Assembly (NCBI GenBank): GCA_036429605.1
Contig: CM071589.1
Coordinates: forward strand, 2,604,001-2,668,000
Origin: Cladobotryum mycophilum
Lineage: Eukaryota > Ascomycota > Sordariomycetes > Hypocreales > Hypocreaceae
Direction: 5' to 3'
DNA: 64,000 bases
Shown: positions 11,021 to 23,919 of the stretch, one piece after another
How the letters are laid out: each line of letters starts with the position of its first letter
Numbering within the stretch: the stretch's first letter is position 1
Made by a program: the position numbers and the translations under genes
The notes under the pieces: generated by a model
Seen by the model: only the letters and a program-made list of their open reading frames with translations
Told to the model about the DNA's origin: nothing
Databases searched by the model: none

Positions 11021-13028
11021 ATGGCGCCCGTATCTGGTCAAAAGGGTACTGGTAAAAAGAACTCTGCCGCGATGCAGAAGCAGAGCCGGAATTCGACGCC
11101 AGTGCCACCACCAACATCGAGCCTCCCACCACAGGAATTTTACGACCCGGACTACCTTAACACGAGAGTCATTCTGTTTGCGAATTTGGCATACGATGAC
11201 CTGGTTGATCAGGGCGCATCCAATGCTCCTGTGCCAGATTCGAGGAGTATCGATGCCATGCTGGAAAAGCTCAAGAGCCTTGTCGGTATTATGGAGAAGA
11301 GATCAGCATTCTACGATCGGGGGATGAGACATCTGGCCGACGAACGCAAAAAGCGACCGGACGAGTACGATCGAATGCGCATAGACGGGGAGCAAGAGGG
11401 CAAGAAGCCCAAGCATAAGCGGAAGAAGGGGTCTGATTCTTTAGCTCCGCATGATGGCAATCACGGTATGGCCTTCATAGCTTGTGCGCGCATCAATCTA
11501 CAGCGTGCTAGGTCATGTTGAATATCTTGAAACTAATTGTGACCGTTACGTTAGAACTCTCTTCGCCATTAAGAGATCTGAAACGCAAGCATTCACGCGA
11601 TGGCGATGACGCTAGCTCGTCCCTCTCACCAATTGCGGCTGCTTCTCCGTCCGCCATGGAAGTTGACGACAAGGCCAAGAAAGAGGAAGAGAAAGAGGAA
11701 GGATCGAGTTCCGAAGACGAAGGGGCACCGCCACGACGCGAGGTGCCTCAATCACAAACTTTCGGCGATGACCCCTCCACATTTCCAGATCCTACAGTTT
11801 ACGAAATCCTACCTACAAATGACAGCACGTCGGAAGAGGATAAGATGAGGATATTCTCTGTTGCCACGTATCCGAGGAGCGATCTTGCCGACCTGATTGC
11901 CGGCGATCCGCCAGATCGGGACTTCAGCAGCGCCAAGCCGAGCAGTCAAATCAACTTCTCGACATTCTCGACATACGTAGACCCCTACTTTAGACCCTTT
12001 TCAGAGGAGGATTTGGCATTTCTGCGTGAGCGGGGGATCGCGTCACTCCATTTGTCATGCCAAAGCGTGGCAAAAGGCATTATACCGAGATCTGGTCCGA
12101 GGAGGACGGAGCCATGTCGGTGGACTCTCCCCAGCAAAATCGTGATAAACTTCCACCCAACCAGCCTCGCGGTAGCATTGACAACATGAACGACGGCGTT
12201 GCTGAGACGGACGCATTATCCATTGGACCTTTAGCTACACGGCTTCTACAAGCTTTACGGCCCGAAAACCGAACGCAGCCCTCAGACGACAAACCAACTA
12301 CTAATGGTATTACGAATGGGGACATAAGCATGAATGGCGATATCAATGGTGATGAGCAGAATGGCAGTTCGGATGATAAAAACCCGATCCCTCCCGCGAC
12401 TTACATGATGGAGTCATCCACAGAGACGTGGAAAAAGGCAACTCATCCAAAACTTGAATATGCACAGGTGGATGAACGTCTCAAGCAGGAGCTGCGGCAT
12501 ATCGGCTTTCTTCCGCAGGAGGGCTTCGAGAGCGAGTACGACGGGCATTTTGACGATGAGGTAGCCGGCAGATTGCGAGTGCTGCAGACTCGTCTCAAAG
12601 ACCAGATGCTCATCAATGGGGCAAGAAAATCGCGTCTAATGGATCTCGTGCGGGAGCGCATGGCACACCAAGAATACCAAACCATCCTTGAGGATCTAGA
12701 CTCGCAAGTAAACGCTGCCTATTTGAAGCGGACGCGAACAATGGGCAAGAGCAAAAAGTCGAAGAGGCCTGGCGGTGCAGGGGGTGGCAGCCATGTCGTG
12801 AATGCAGCTGCAGGCATGGCACGGCCAGGAATCGGAGACCTCACCAAGACATTGATGGAGCGTCGCAGGCGGTGGATCGACACAATTGGGTCGGTGTTTG
12901 ATGACGAGAGCTTGAACAAGGTTCCTAGAGCCGAAGATCCGGACAGCTCCATCTTTAGGTCTGAAGAAATGGCGGAGTTGGTGAAGCGGGAGAAGGAGCA
13001 GTGGGACGAGGAAGTTGAGGAAGAGTGA
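11021..13028 (+). CDS. NGG1: Ngg1/Ada3 transcriptional adaptor, SAGA complex (frame broken near 12036)
   Basis: Subunit of the histone-acetyltransferase module (Gcn5-Ada2-Ada3) of SAGA-type coactivators in the nucleus. Exons are 11021-11465 and 11555-13028, with an 89-bp intron giving the join NH-ELSSPLRD. The N-terminal half carries a predicted helical segment (IDAMLEKLKSLVGIMEKRSAF) and a Lys-rich stretch; the middle is acidic and low in complexity. The C-terminal half carries the Ada3 core: HPKLEYAQVDERLKQELRHI, then GFLP, a helical RLRVLQTRLKDQ region and a basic KSKKSKRPGG loop. Frame breaks at the G5 run 12032-12036. Upstream reads FSEEDLAFLRERG and downstream, in the -1 frame, DRVTPFVMPKRGKRHYTEIW; both are conserved, so one G is apparently missing. 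Corrected length is about 639 residues. Decay of this broadly important gene is unlikely. Confidence 0.9.
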
Positions 13029-14063
13029 TCATGACGATGATGATGATGCATGCATGTCTGTATCTGTGTATCTAACAATGAGAGGTGAACAGCGCGCACA
13101 GTGTATTATTATTATTATTGATTCAGCTTGTTTTGGCTTGACGAAGGGCGTGTACGGTAACCGTAATGTAGCTTTACGTAGGTATACCTTAGGAGAGGTA
13201 GGTATATATTGTACTCACCTTGTTCTGTATGATTGACTGCTCTGGGGTTATGATTACCTAACCGATTTGTCATGTTAGGAGTAGTTGCTCCCAAATGTGC
13301 TCTTGGCGACTTCTCCCTACTGAAACAAAATCTGCATTGTTCACGATCGAGAACATTCGAAGCATCGACAAATGATCCAGCCATTCTGGATTGGAAAATG
13401 CTTGTTTTTTATCGGTTGGCTATCATGTGCAAGGGTCAGTCCTTGACCCCACCAAAGTCTCACGGCCCATCGAGTCCCGAGCCAGGCGAGCCCACCAACA
13501 TTGAGAGGTGGAGGGAGAGAGAGGGAGAGAGAGAGAGAGAAAAGGGCAAAAACCCGTGTCTCAGCGACCCCTTGCATGCATGCAACCCGGTGCTTATCAG
13601 CGACACTAGAAAGCTGGCCAATCATGGGCTCGCCCGTCTTATCTCCCACGGACTATTCCGTATCTTGGGCAACCCGAAACCCAGACCCTTGGCCTATCTA
13701 GGCCCGTCTAGGGCAGAGCCAGGCTGACTGGTCGCGTGTGCTGCTCCGGAAAACAGTGCAATCGACCGTCGAACATTACAGTGCTCAGGACCGTGTTATC
13801 AATTACGTACAGATACGTGCCGAGAATCCGGTTGCCCTTGGTTGATAGAGATATGGAGTTTGCTTTGGCTTCTTCAAAGGGGGAAAAGGCGGCGTCAGCC
13901 TCCCGCCGTGGACTATGGCAAACCTTAATCGTGTTGGCACTTTTTCTTTCTCTTCTTCTCGATTTCTCGAGTTCTTGAAGCCTTTTCTCACCAGCTTCAT
14001 GACCATCTTGAGGAGGTTGTACAGCGTTTTCACCCATCTCCATCAGATTCTACGCTTGTGAAG
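13029..14063. other. Intergenic region upstream of urease
   Basis: About 1 kb between tandem genes. It includes (ATT)n near 13108, a GGTATACC/GGTAGGTA cluster at 13178-13206, and a purine (GA)n tract at 13510-13543. Short overlapping frames on both strands (at most 151 codons) look random. It presumably contains the urease promoter. Confidence 0.4.
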
Positions 14064-17049
14064 ATGCATCTAGTACCCAAGGAGGTAGGTTCACTGTGTC
14101 TTTATTAATTAGCGCGTGTCTCGAGACTCCCCCCTCTCTCTCTCTCTCTCTCTATCCTTTGCCTCATCCATCCCCGAGGAACCGAAACACGTGCTAAGGC
14201 TCAAGATCCGCCGACTGACTTCAATCCAGCTCGATAAGCTCGTTATCTCTCAAGTTGGCTTCCTGGCACAGAAACGATTAGCTAGAGGTGTCAAATTGAA
14301 TCATTCTGAAGCAACTGTAAGTGTGTTCATCATTCCCTTCCTTATCTTGTTTCACTGTCTTACACCGTTGCACATTTACCTTACCCTCACCCTTACCCTC
14401 TTCAAAAAAGCGGAAACAGCAGCTTCGCTCATGCAACTCATACTCTTCACCCTGGCTAATAAGATCCACTAAAGGCTCTCATTGCCAGTAACCTTCAGGA
14501 GCTCATTCGCGATGGCAAACACAATGTTGCCGACCTCATGTCTCTCGGAGCTACCATGCTTGGTCGCCGCCACGTGCTGCCCTCCGTGTGTTCCACCCTA
14601 AAAGAGATACAAGTTGAGGGCACATTTCCTACAGGCACATATCTCGTGACAGTTCACAATCCCATCCGAACTGATAACGGAGATCTTCGGCGTGCATTGT
14701 ACGGAAGCTTCCTCCCCATCCCAGACAACTCCATCTTCCCCCTAGCTGCACCCGAGGAGCATGAACCTATCAGGCAGCCTGGAGCTGTAATCGCGGTCAA
14801 GGAGAAGCTCACGTTAAATAAGGGTCGTAAGAGAATCAGGTTGCAAGTCACCAGCAAAGGCGATAGACCTATTCAAGTGGGCTCGCATTATCACTTCATT
14901 GAGACTAACCCCCAGCTGGACTTTGACCGGGAGAGGGCATATGGATATCGATTAGATATCCCAGCCGGCACTTCAGTTCGATTCGAGCCTGGAGACGCCA
15001 AAACAGTGAATCTAGTTGAAATCGCAGGCAACAAGGTCATCCGCGGTGGTAACAACTTGGCCAGTGGTGGAGTCGAACTTTGGCGTGTTGATGATATTCT
15101 CAAGAATCTTCAAGAGGCCGGTTTCGCACATACACCGGAACCCGAAGTCGATGGCCTACTTATTGACGCATTCCAAATGGACCGCGCAGCCTACGCCACC
15201 ATGTTTGGTCCTACTACCGGCGATCTCGTCCGGTTAGGCAACACAGACTTATGGATCAAGGTTGAGAAGGATTATACCATATATGGTGATGAATGCAAGT
15301 TTGGTGGAGGTAAAACAATCCGCGAGGGCATGGGACAAGCAGCCGGGCGGCCAGACTCGGCCACGCTAGATTTGGTAATAACAAATGCGTTGGTAGTGGA
15401 TTGGACAGGTATCTATAAGGCAGATATCGGTGTCAAGGATGGCCACATCGTGGGGATTGGAAAAGCTGGCAATCCAGATGTGATGGATGGGGTGTCCGTT
15501 GATATGGTTATTGGAAGTTGCACCGACGTTGTTGCTGGTGAAGGCAAGATCATCACGGCTGGTGGCATTGACACACATATTCACTTCATCTGTCCACAGC
15601 AGGCAAATGAGTCTCTTTCATCTGGCATTACGACTCTGCTAGGTGGTGGTGTGGGTCCTAGGTCAGTCGAACACCCCTTGATCAGCCTTGACCTTTTTAT
15701 TCATTCACTGCCTCCTTTTACCCCTATCATCCATTTGATATCAATTCGATATGCTAACATTCGGTGGTTTAGTTCCGGTACCAACGCAACAACATGTACC
15801 CCTGGCAAGCATTACATGCGCCAGATGCTCCAGGCTTGTGACCAGTTGCCCGTCAACGTTGGCATTACAGGCAAGGGCAATGACAGCTCACCCAAGGCCT
15901 TGCGCGAGCAAGTCTTGGCTGGTGCTTGTGGTCTCAAATTACATGAGGACTGGGGCAGTACACCTGCTGCTATTGATGCTTGCTTGACAGTTTGCGACGA
16001 ACTTGATATCCAGTGCCTTATCCATACTGACACACTGAATGAGTCGGGCTTTGTCGAATCTACCATCGGTGCCATCAAAGGCCGCACCATTCATACATAC
16101 CATACAGAGGGCGCCGGTGGTGGGCATGCCCCAGATATTATCTCCGTTGTTGAGCATCCAAACGTTCTCCCTTCTTCGACCAACCCAACTCGCCCCTATA
16201 CCCGCAACACCCTCGACGAGCACCTCGACATGCTCATGGTATGTCACCATCTATCCAAGGAAATCCCCGAGGACGTAGCTTTCGCCGAGAGTCGCATCCG
16301 CGCTGAGACTATTGCTGCAGAGGACGTTCTACACGACCTTGGTGCCATTAGCATGATGAGCTCAGACTCTCAAGCAATGGGCCGCTGCGGTGAAGTCATT
16401 CTCCGGACCTGGAACACGGCGCACAAGAATAAAGTTCAGCGCGGACCGCTTCCTGAAGATATCTGCACAGGGGCAGACAACTTTAGAGTGAAGCGGTATG
16501 TGAGCAAGTATACCATCAACCCAGCTCTGGCACAGGGTTTCGGACACCTTGTTGGTAGTATCGAGGTTGGCAAGCTAGCAGACTTGGTGATTTGGGATCC
16601 AGCATGGTTTGGTACCAAGCCTTCTCTAGTCATCAAGAGTGGCCTCATTGCCATGGCCCAAATGGTAAGTGACAACTCCCTTTTACATCTCGCTCTCTTT
16701 GTCGTTATGAATGCTAATGCCCTACCAGGGCGATCCCAACGCCTCCATCCCTACCGTCCAACCCGTCATCGCCCGCCCCATGTTCGCTCCTCTCGTTCCC
16801 GAAACCTCTGTCCTCTTTGTCTCCGCCTGTTCCATCAAAGCCGGTAATGTCCAAACATACGGCCTACGCAAGCGCATCGAGGCCGTCAAGGGCTGCCGCT
16901 CCGTCTCCAAGAGCGATATGCACTTCAACGACGCCATGCCTATCATGAAGGTCGACCCGGAGAGTTATACCGTCGAAGCAGACGGCAAAGTATGTTCTGC
17001 AGAACCAGCAGAGACTTTGCCACTTTCACAAGCGTATTATGTGTATTAG
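14064..17049 (+). CDS. ure1: Urease
   Basis: Nickel enzyme that hydrolyses urea to ammonia and carbamate in the cytosol. It is a single-chain fungal/plant type that fuses the gamma, beta and alpha subunits. Five exons: 14064-14084, 14230-14316, 14475-15661, 15773-16664 and 16729-17049, giving 835 residues, the usual length. Exon 1 (21 bp) encodes MHLVPKE. Order: gamma-like region (QVGFLAQKRLARG), beta-like region (VEGTFPTGTYLV, VGSHYHFIETN), then alpha from about residue 240 (MFGPTTGDLVRLGNTDLWI). Active-site elements: HIHFICPQQ near 400; GLKLHEDWG near 485, with the lysine carbamylated in the family; IHTDTLNESGF; HTEGAGGGHAPD near 540; the flap MVCHHL; and SSDSQAMGR. The two alpha-region introns (111 and 64 bp) are phase-consistent. 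Activity needs the UreD/F/G accessory proteins, which are not in this window. A (CT)n tract lies in the first intron. Confidence 0.97.
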
Positions 17050-18028
17050 AATCTGGCGTTTCTGTGTTTATGTATTGGAGGGTTTTTTTTTTTTATCTTT
17101 GTTTTTTGTCTTGGGGAGTATTTGTGCGGAATTTTTTTTCTTTCATGGTAAAGGATTGCGTGTACGGAGCAGGAGCGTCATGGCGAAAATGGGACAGAAT
17201 GGCATTTCCATGGTTCAATCTTGGGTGGAAATTCCATGTAATTATTTATACGAGTAATCCGGCAACGGAGGAAATGATGAGTACGTACGAATTTTTATTT
17301 ACGCTTTTCAATTTTATAAAGTCATGTGCCCCTTAGCAGCGAGAATACAGTACCGCTGGCCTCAAAACACCGCCCGAATAATGGCATACAACGAAAGCTA
17401 CATCACAAGACAAAGGCATCTCAGGTTTCATCGAGTCACCCGCCAAGGAAACAGTCAAGTGAACTTTGAATCATTTCTTTCATTATCCGATGCCCTGCGC
17501 TTCAGCAGCATAAGTCACAGTCACCGAAACTACCAAGGAACAATGCAAACCGCCCTCCCCCGAACAAACAACCAACCAAGTATTCCCACCTCCCCGCCAA
17601 AGTGGAGGGGGAAAAAGTCCACCCCATCCCTTTTATACGAACCGACCAGCCGAAATGTCAACAAGACAAGCAAAGAGAGATAGAGAGATAGGACAATAAT
17701 AAAAAAAGAGACCCTTATCATAAACACAAGAAGACCAAAAGCGATCAAATGTTAAAAACCAACCCGTTCCTGAAATAGTCAGAACCTGCATCCGTCTCAC
17801 CCCGAGGTATCATTGTATCCCTAGTCAACCAAATCGAAAAAGAGTCGAGTGTCTGCTAACTTGATTGAGTAGCATAACTGCAAAACTCTTTTGTCAAAAA
17901 GACATCACAGTTTGGACCTCAAATATGGACAAGAAGTCTTCTGTGATGCCAATGAAATCGCCAAATGCTTTCCCTCCCTATCGATGCATGAGATAATGAA
18001 AGACGCTCAACACAACAAGCCAAGGAAC
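17050..18028. other. Convergent intergenic region, urease / HMG-box gene
   Basis: 979 bp between converging genes, holding both 3' UTRs. T-rich tracts follow the urease stop (17085-17095). No supported gene is seen. Confidence 0.4.
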
Positions 18029-19818
18029 TTAAGAGCTCTTAGTCTTCTTACGTCCTGACTTCTTGGGCTCTTCCTTCTCAACATCGACAGCGGCCTTGGT
18101 GGATGTCCTTCTCCGCTTCTTATCAGGGCTGGCAGCGGCAGCTGGCTTTGGTGTCTCCACCTCAGCAGCGGGAGTGGCAGTCTTGCGCTTGCGACCAGAG
18201 GCAGGCTTCTTGGGGGTCTTGGCGGGTGTCTCAACCTCCTCGGGCTCCTCCTCGTTGTCCGAGGGCGCAGAAACAACCTGCTGGAGCTGCTCGGCGATGG
18301 CGTCCTGGTCGTTTGTAGGGACATCAGCTTGAGCAGCGGCCTCCCTGAGCTCTGGCATAGGGACGTTGTAATCCTCGGCGTACTTAAGCGCCTCCTCATC
18401 ACTCATGTTCTTGGCGAGTGGGTTGCCATTCTTGTAAGAGTGTACCCTGGCGTTGTATAGGCGCAAGTTGTACTGGTAGGCGTTGTTCCAGCCCTGCTTC
18501 TCGTGAGGACCCATGTGCGCCCATCGTCGCTGACCCTCTTCCTGAACAGCACCCTTGGGGGCTTCGCTACCAAGATCGGCGGCGATAATGGAGCGAGCAT
18601 GCTGCATGTAGAGGAAGTAAGGAGTGAGAGGACGCTTGGGGGCGTTGGGGTCATGAGTACGCTTCTTGCGCTCCTTCTTCTCCTCAATTAGAGGGGGCAT
18701 CTCAGGCATGGGCATGATGAGCTGGGCAGCAGCATTTTCAAACGTGTTGATCAGGTCAGGCTGGGCACCCTCAGCGGTGTGCTCGCCGAGAAGGAGGTTG
18801 GTTTGACGGATGTAGTCGTTGGTGAAAGACCGCAACAACTCCATGATGGTAGTAAGACGGCCAACAGCCTAATGAGTTGCATGTTAGTGAATGCGTCGAG
18901 ATGAAATAGAAGAATAAGAGGATGGTGAGAAGACGAGAATGAAAAGAGCATGTAATAGGCTACGTCAACCTGCAAGCAGGGACTATGCACGTCAAGTTGG
19001 AAGCGAGTAATGGATGCATGTCAGTCATGAAGCCATTACCCATGTAGCAGCATATGGCCATAGCTCCTCCAGCTTCGGGTGTGTGGGGTGGGAAAATTAT
19101 AGGTCTCGGCGATGCGCGGGGTCCATTGTAAACAATGAGAGAGCAGCAGCTTTGACAGCTTGTCAGAGCGCGTTGACAGCCAGAACGGCTCAGAGAGCTC
19201 ATTAGCCAGCTAAATCAGGACATCCGAGCTGGCTGATTCAAGGAGCAGGCTGGCTTGCCAATGCAGCAGTCTCAAGTTGTGGAATTGTGGATAGACCCCG
19301 TAAGGCCTAGACGGCCACCACGCATCAATTTGTTGAAAACGGTGCCCAAGACAAGACAATCATCGTCACCCAAGCTTGCCGCCCACTCATCTCATCAGAT
19401 GGGTCACACACTTGTGAGATTTTCCGACCAGATTTCAAGTGGAGGCCAAGCGCGACGTGATATCTGTATCGTCGTGTCCAAAAGAGCACGCAGAGCACTC
19501 GGCAGACCTCAGTGTGCCCAACCAAGGCGCAAAGAAGCTTCTGCGCAGAAGCAGACGCGGACGTGAAACAAAAGTGATGAAGAAAAAGAAGAAGAAAAAG
19601 TGGATTCTTCAGTTCCAACTTACCGAATCTCGCACGCGAAGAAAGCTATCATTATCAACGACGCGTTGAGGGACTCCGGGAGCAACAGCTACAGGAGGAG
19701 CCGGGTGAAGTCCAGTGACGATGGGAGCTGGAACCATGGTAGGAGGAGGAACAACGGCGGCGACGACAGGCATGGCCTTAGCCTTGTCCTCAACTGACTT
19801 CTTGGGCTGGCGAGGCAT
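18029..19818 (-). CDS. HMG-box DNA-binding protein
   Basis: Nuclear or mitochondrial DNA-bending protein of the HMGB/Nhp6-like class; the exact role is not known to me. Two exons, 19818-19624 and 18868-18029, give 344 residues; the join is FLRVRDS-AVGRLTTI. The 755-bp intron is exceptionally long for this window, but it has a perfect GTAAGT donor and a CTAAC branch sequence 13 bp before its TAG acceptor. N-terminal 65 residues are Pro/Val/Ala-rich. Then comes a helical segment (MELLRSFTNDYIRQTNLLLG) and one HMG box at about 135-215 (DPNAPKRPLTPYFLYMQHAR ... EEGQRRWAHMGPHEKQGW). The C-terminal tail is acidic then Lys/Arg/Ala/Pro-rich with GRKRK and SGRKKTKSS, resembling AT-hook or nuclear-localisation patches. 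An alternative short form could start at Met 18844 inside exon 2. Confidence 0.88.
18869..19623 (-). other. Long intron (755 bp) of the HMG-box gene
   Basis: Bounded by GTAAGT and CATTAG on the minus strand, with a CACTAAC branch sequence. It is roughly 6 to 15 times longer than any other intron read in this window. It contains only short unrecognised frames on both strands, of which the largest are about 100 codons (19255-19566 plus, 19325-19618 minus). Confidence 0.75.
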
Positions 19819-20585
19819 TGCGCGTAGGTTGTTATTTGTGGTAGGTAGGTAGGTAGATGTGGTGGTGGTGGTGGCAGTTGGTTCAGTGGTCTTCTGTTCA
19901 CTAAAAAGTTTTTTCTGGGTATGTTTTTTGTCGCGGCTGCGCTGATGTACTGTACACAGGTCTGCAGTCCGGCGCGCGAATGTTTGGTGGTGTTGGGTTT
20001 TCCCTTTTGGAGCGGATTGAGCTTCAGCCTGGAGCAGGTTCTCTTTTTTTGTTCTGGGTTCTAGCAGAGATACGCTGTTGTTCTAGGCGGGTGGTGATGA
20101 TAAATAAATGGTTCAGAAGGACGACCGCTGAAGGAAGTTTGTGATGGTGGATCAGGCACCGTGGTTTTGGGGGATTGATGGGAGGGATGAGTGCTGAAGA
20201 ACGGGGGGAAAACAAATTCGGGGGGCTGGGGCTTTGGGTGGTGGGCGGTGCGCCAAATAAGTACCTGAGCTGGGGCTCTTGGGGCTGCGCGCAATCAGCG
20301 CAAAAGCGGCAGCAGCAGTGAGCGTTTTTGGGGTTGGATGGCCCCCCCTCCTCCTCCTCCTCTCATCATCCCGCGGTCCCCCTCCCCAAAAAAAAAATTA
20401 TTACCATATGGCCAGGTGGTACATTATTATTATTATTTCCCTCGGGCTTCCTCTCCCAATGCTTTGCCTCAGCTAGCGCATCTATATGTCGTAAGCTAAC
20501 GTTCCCCGTAGCGGACCACCCATCATCCTCCAGAATGTCCCCGTCAGGCGCGCGTCGCTGTGAAAATTTTTGCGCTCCAGACCTG

Positions 20586-20602
20586 GCCTGACCTGACCTG
20601 AC
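20586..20602 (+). repeat. (CCTGA)n microsatellite
   Basis: About three and a half copies of CCTGA in tandem in the gene-poor region upstream of the HMG-box gene. No function suggested. Confidence 0.7.
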
Positions 20603-23600
20603 GGGGGCCTGGGCACTGAAGCGAGAGGGAGTCCTTCAGCGCACGCGCAGCCCAACCCTGCACGGCACCCGCAAAAAATAAAAAAACGCCTCTGTAAACC
20701 TGTCATCAAGCTCTCACGCGCCAATCTTGAAGCAATCCCCTGCTGCCTACGTTCTCATTGCTCTTCCACCGTTAAAGTGCCTACAGCAAGGGGACAAAAA
20801 ACGCCCACTTTGCCCACTACAGGAAATCCGCCACCAGCTTAGGGCTTCGTCTAGGGCTATGGTCTAGGCGATGCCCCAGCATTCACCAGAACAGTCGGTT
20901 CAGTCGCTATGCCTTGTAAACGCTGGACAAGTATTAAAAATTAAAAATTTAAAAAAAGATCCATGAATACATTGTCTGAAGCAACGATGCAATCCATGGA
21001 TCCTTCAGCGTCTACAAGTATTTTTCAGCCATTTTCAACCATTTCTTTTACAGGTATTCCAGCCAAAAGCACAATACATCCATCCAATCCACTCCCACTC
21101 CATCACATCCCAGCTCAGCAGCAATGGAAGAAGAGAGCGAGCGCCCACAGCCTGTCGTAATTGAACGGGCGGTCTGTTGTCTCGCTCCCCACTTTGTTTT
21201 CTCTCTGCATCTAAAAATGTGTGTGATGCATCCATCCTGAGTAAAGTACTCTTGATGTACTTTGCTATTACTTTGAATAATCTCTGGTTGGGGGTTTCTA
21301 GTGATGCCCTTGTGTTATTTGGCCGTTTTATCATGTCAAGTCGTACCAGGCATCTGATGGCGACTTCGTGCACGCATTGTTCGTCCGAAGCAAGCTGCCA
21401 GGTCGCTAAAGCCCGAGGTCCCAACACTGCTGTATCCAGCAGCTTGGTGCTCCAGCGATACCTTCCAGCAACCTCAGAACGAGACAGAACCTCGCCGGAC
21501 TCTTGGAGGAAGGGGGGAGATGCTCCAGCCATGGGATGTACTGGGGTGCCTTTGAGTGGTGCTCGAGTGGTTACACTGAACCACTGGGCAGCCAATTGCA
21601 GCCGGTATACGAGGTCGCAGGCGCATGGGGCGTAGTCAGTGTACATTTCAGCACGATGATGCGCTGCCCCTCATCCACTGGAGTTTCAGTGGCTAAAAGC
21701 GGCAAGTGGCCACTGTCGTTCAGAGCACTGGAGGTCATGCCCGGTCTCTGGCGGGCAATCATAGCGGGTTCAGGCCATCACCCAATTTTCTGGGGGTTTT
21801 GGCCAACCCCGCCTACTTCGTCATTTCAGAGGTCCCGTCCATTTGACTCTCTCTACTTGCTTGTACCTACTAACTATCTAACGTGCTTAAGGGCTTGAGC
21901 GAGTTCGATGAGATGGATGGATATATACACTGGTATTTAGAGGCATGCTTTCTCCTATAACTGTTTTATACTCCCTGAATTTTTTTGCATTCCAATCCCA
22001 TCTGTCAAGTGACAGTCAGTTACGTGATGTGGAAAAAACCCGGCTAGCTCTTTGTGAGATGGCTCTCGGATCCCATACAGGTTGACGTTGCGAAGAGAAT
22101 ACAGACTCGCTTGATTTTCAGGGCTCAGATTGGCCTTGCCCTTGTGAGTTTGTTTTTCATTTTCATGACAAATTGTAGGTGTTTCTCTTGATCTGCGTTT
22201 CATATTGAGTAATAACTCAAGAAAAACTATAAGGCTCTGCTGTGGTTGTCAGTTTCCAAGACCAACCCTATAGATATATCGTAAGATGTGAATGATTGAA
22301 ATCACTAGACGTAGGGAGTCAATCTTATATTGCCAGGGTATTGGTTTTCAGAAGAATCTATAAATAAAGAAGACGAAGACAACGATGACTGTTAATTCAA
22401 TATGTAGGGATGTCTTTGGATTTATCTGACAATACTAGAAAAATAAACACTTCTATTTGCCATCCACTAACCAGGATAATCAGATAGATTCCAATGCAAA
22501 TCATTCTACTCCAGCTACATCGCAGACAGTCCAATGAATATAGCCATCTAGGGTAATAAAAGTTAACCGGGGGTGCGAAGATACCTACCTGTAGTTAGAT
22601 AGAACACCCATGGATACTCAAAATGAAGATCGAATACTTTTATACGCAAACTTTCACCAAGACACGATGATGCCACAAAGATGAGCGAGACGTTGGGTCC
22701 CCAGCATGGAGAACAAGATCTTACAAGCAGGAGGAAGAAGGTCCTCACCTGTTCCTTATGGATTCTACATACTTTTCATTCTCTCAAATTTTCACATTCT
22801 TCTCACTCTCTCAACTCCATCACCATCTGGCGATATGCGGATGAGATGCCTCATATCAAGCTCGACTCTGATGCCCAGCCGTGGCAGCCAGCACGCGACG
22901 GTGCGATCCGCCCCAATGCGGGGTTATGAGAAACATGATCTATCTGACTCAGGCCTCGTCGATCCTTTCAAAACTGCTTTGTTTCAGCGCGCATCTCAAT
23001 CTCTTTGCATCTTTTTCTTCTTCCTTCTCTTCTGCACGCGGAATCGTGTGTTTTCTATGGAAGAGAACTGTTGGTTTTGAAATCAGGACGACGTGTGACG
23101 CTGGAGCCAATATTTGCTGCCGCTGCTCGCGACGCGTCGTTGGAATAAAAACAAACTATACAAGTAACCTTACATCCAACCAGTGGATGATCCAAGTGGC
23201 GAGGGGGCTAGTCGGGTTCTTGAAGATACTTGTCTTTTATGAGGCTTCTGCATAGCGAAGGCATGTACCTGTCTTCGGCTTCGGCCATGCGCGCCATGTC
23301 GTCAAGGGTACAATCTAGGGAGGTTTCTTTTTCAATGAAACGTCCATCCATTGATGATGGTGGGGGAGGGCGTCAGTGGGCGCAGTACCAACCGACCAAG
23401 CAATCAAGTACCTAGTAGGCAAGTAGGGTAGCAGGCAGGCGCAAGCAAGTCGAGCCTATGATTTCATGCATGGAAGATGCTTGACAGGCAGCTCTGGCCA
23501 TTCACAAAGTTGCCTCCTTCGACGCAAGCCATGTTTTGGCACCAAACTCAGCGCGGCTTCAGAAACCACTGCGAGCGCTGGCTTCTATCGGGTTTGGCTG

Positions 23601-23824
23601 GCTTTTGGTTGGATGCCGTATCATTCCAAGCGGCCGCCAAGGCCTCAGCTGGGAGTACCTGGGCAGAGCTGCAAGAGGTGATTATCGAGCTGACAGCTGA
23701 TCAAGGCGCAGAATCGGTTCGGTTCTTGAAACCACGCAAAATGCCCCTCATCATCGATGCCCCTCTTCTCTCCCTCTCGTAGCACCTCCTAGTAGTAATA
23801 CCTACACTTTAACCCTTCTCTTCC

Positions 23825-23919
23825 CTCTCTCTCTCTCTCTCTCTCTTTGTTTCGTCTCCTCGTCATTCAACTTTCTTTGCATTCTACAGCTTCTTGAAGC
23901 TTCATCATCATCATCATCA
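23825..23919 (+). repeat. (CT)n and (ATC)n tracts in the het-c leader
   Basis: A CT dinucleotide tract (23825-23846) and five to six ATC units (23902-23919) lie 80-180 bp before the het-c start codon. Pyrimidine-rich tracts are common near fungal transcription starts, so these probably belong to the core promoter or 5' UTR. Confidence 0.65.

Noticed and set aside
12057..13028. Separate second gene starting at ATG 12057
   Set aside because: The sequence just before it in the same frame (DRVTPFV) and the one before the G run are contiguous in Ada3 proteins, so this is the second half of NGG1 after a frame break.
14538..16847. Urease as one long exon from Met 14538
   Set aside because: This frame runs through a 111-bp intron that happens to lack stops and misses the first 57 residues. 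Splice sites give the normal 835-residue urease.
21035..21646. 203-codon minus-strand and 152-codon plus-strand frames over each other
   Set aside because: Lengths are within chance expectation for this much sequence. Neither has a family signature, signal or codon-use support.
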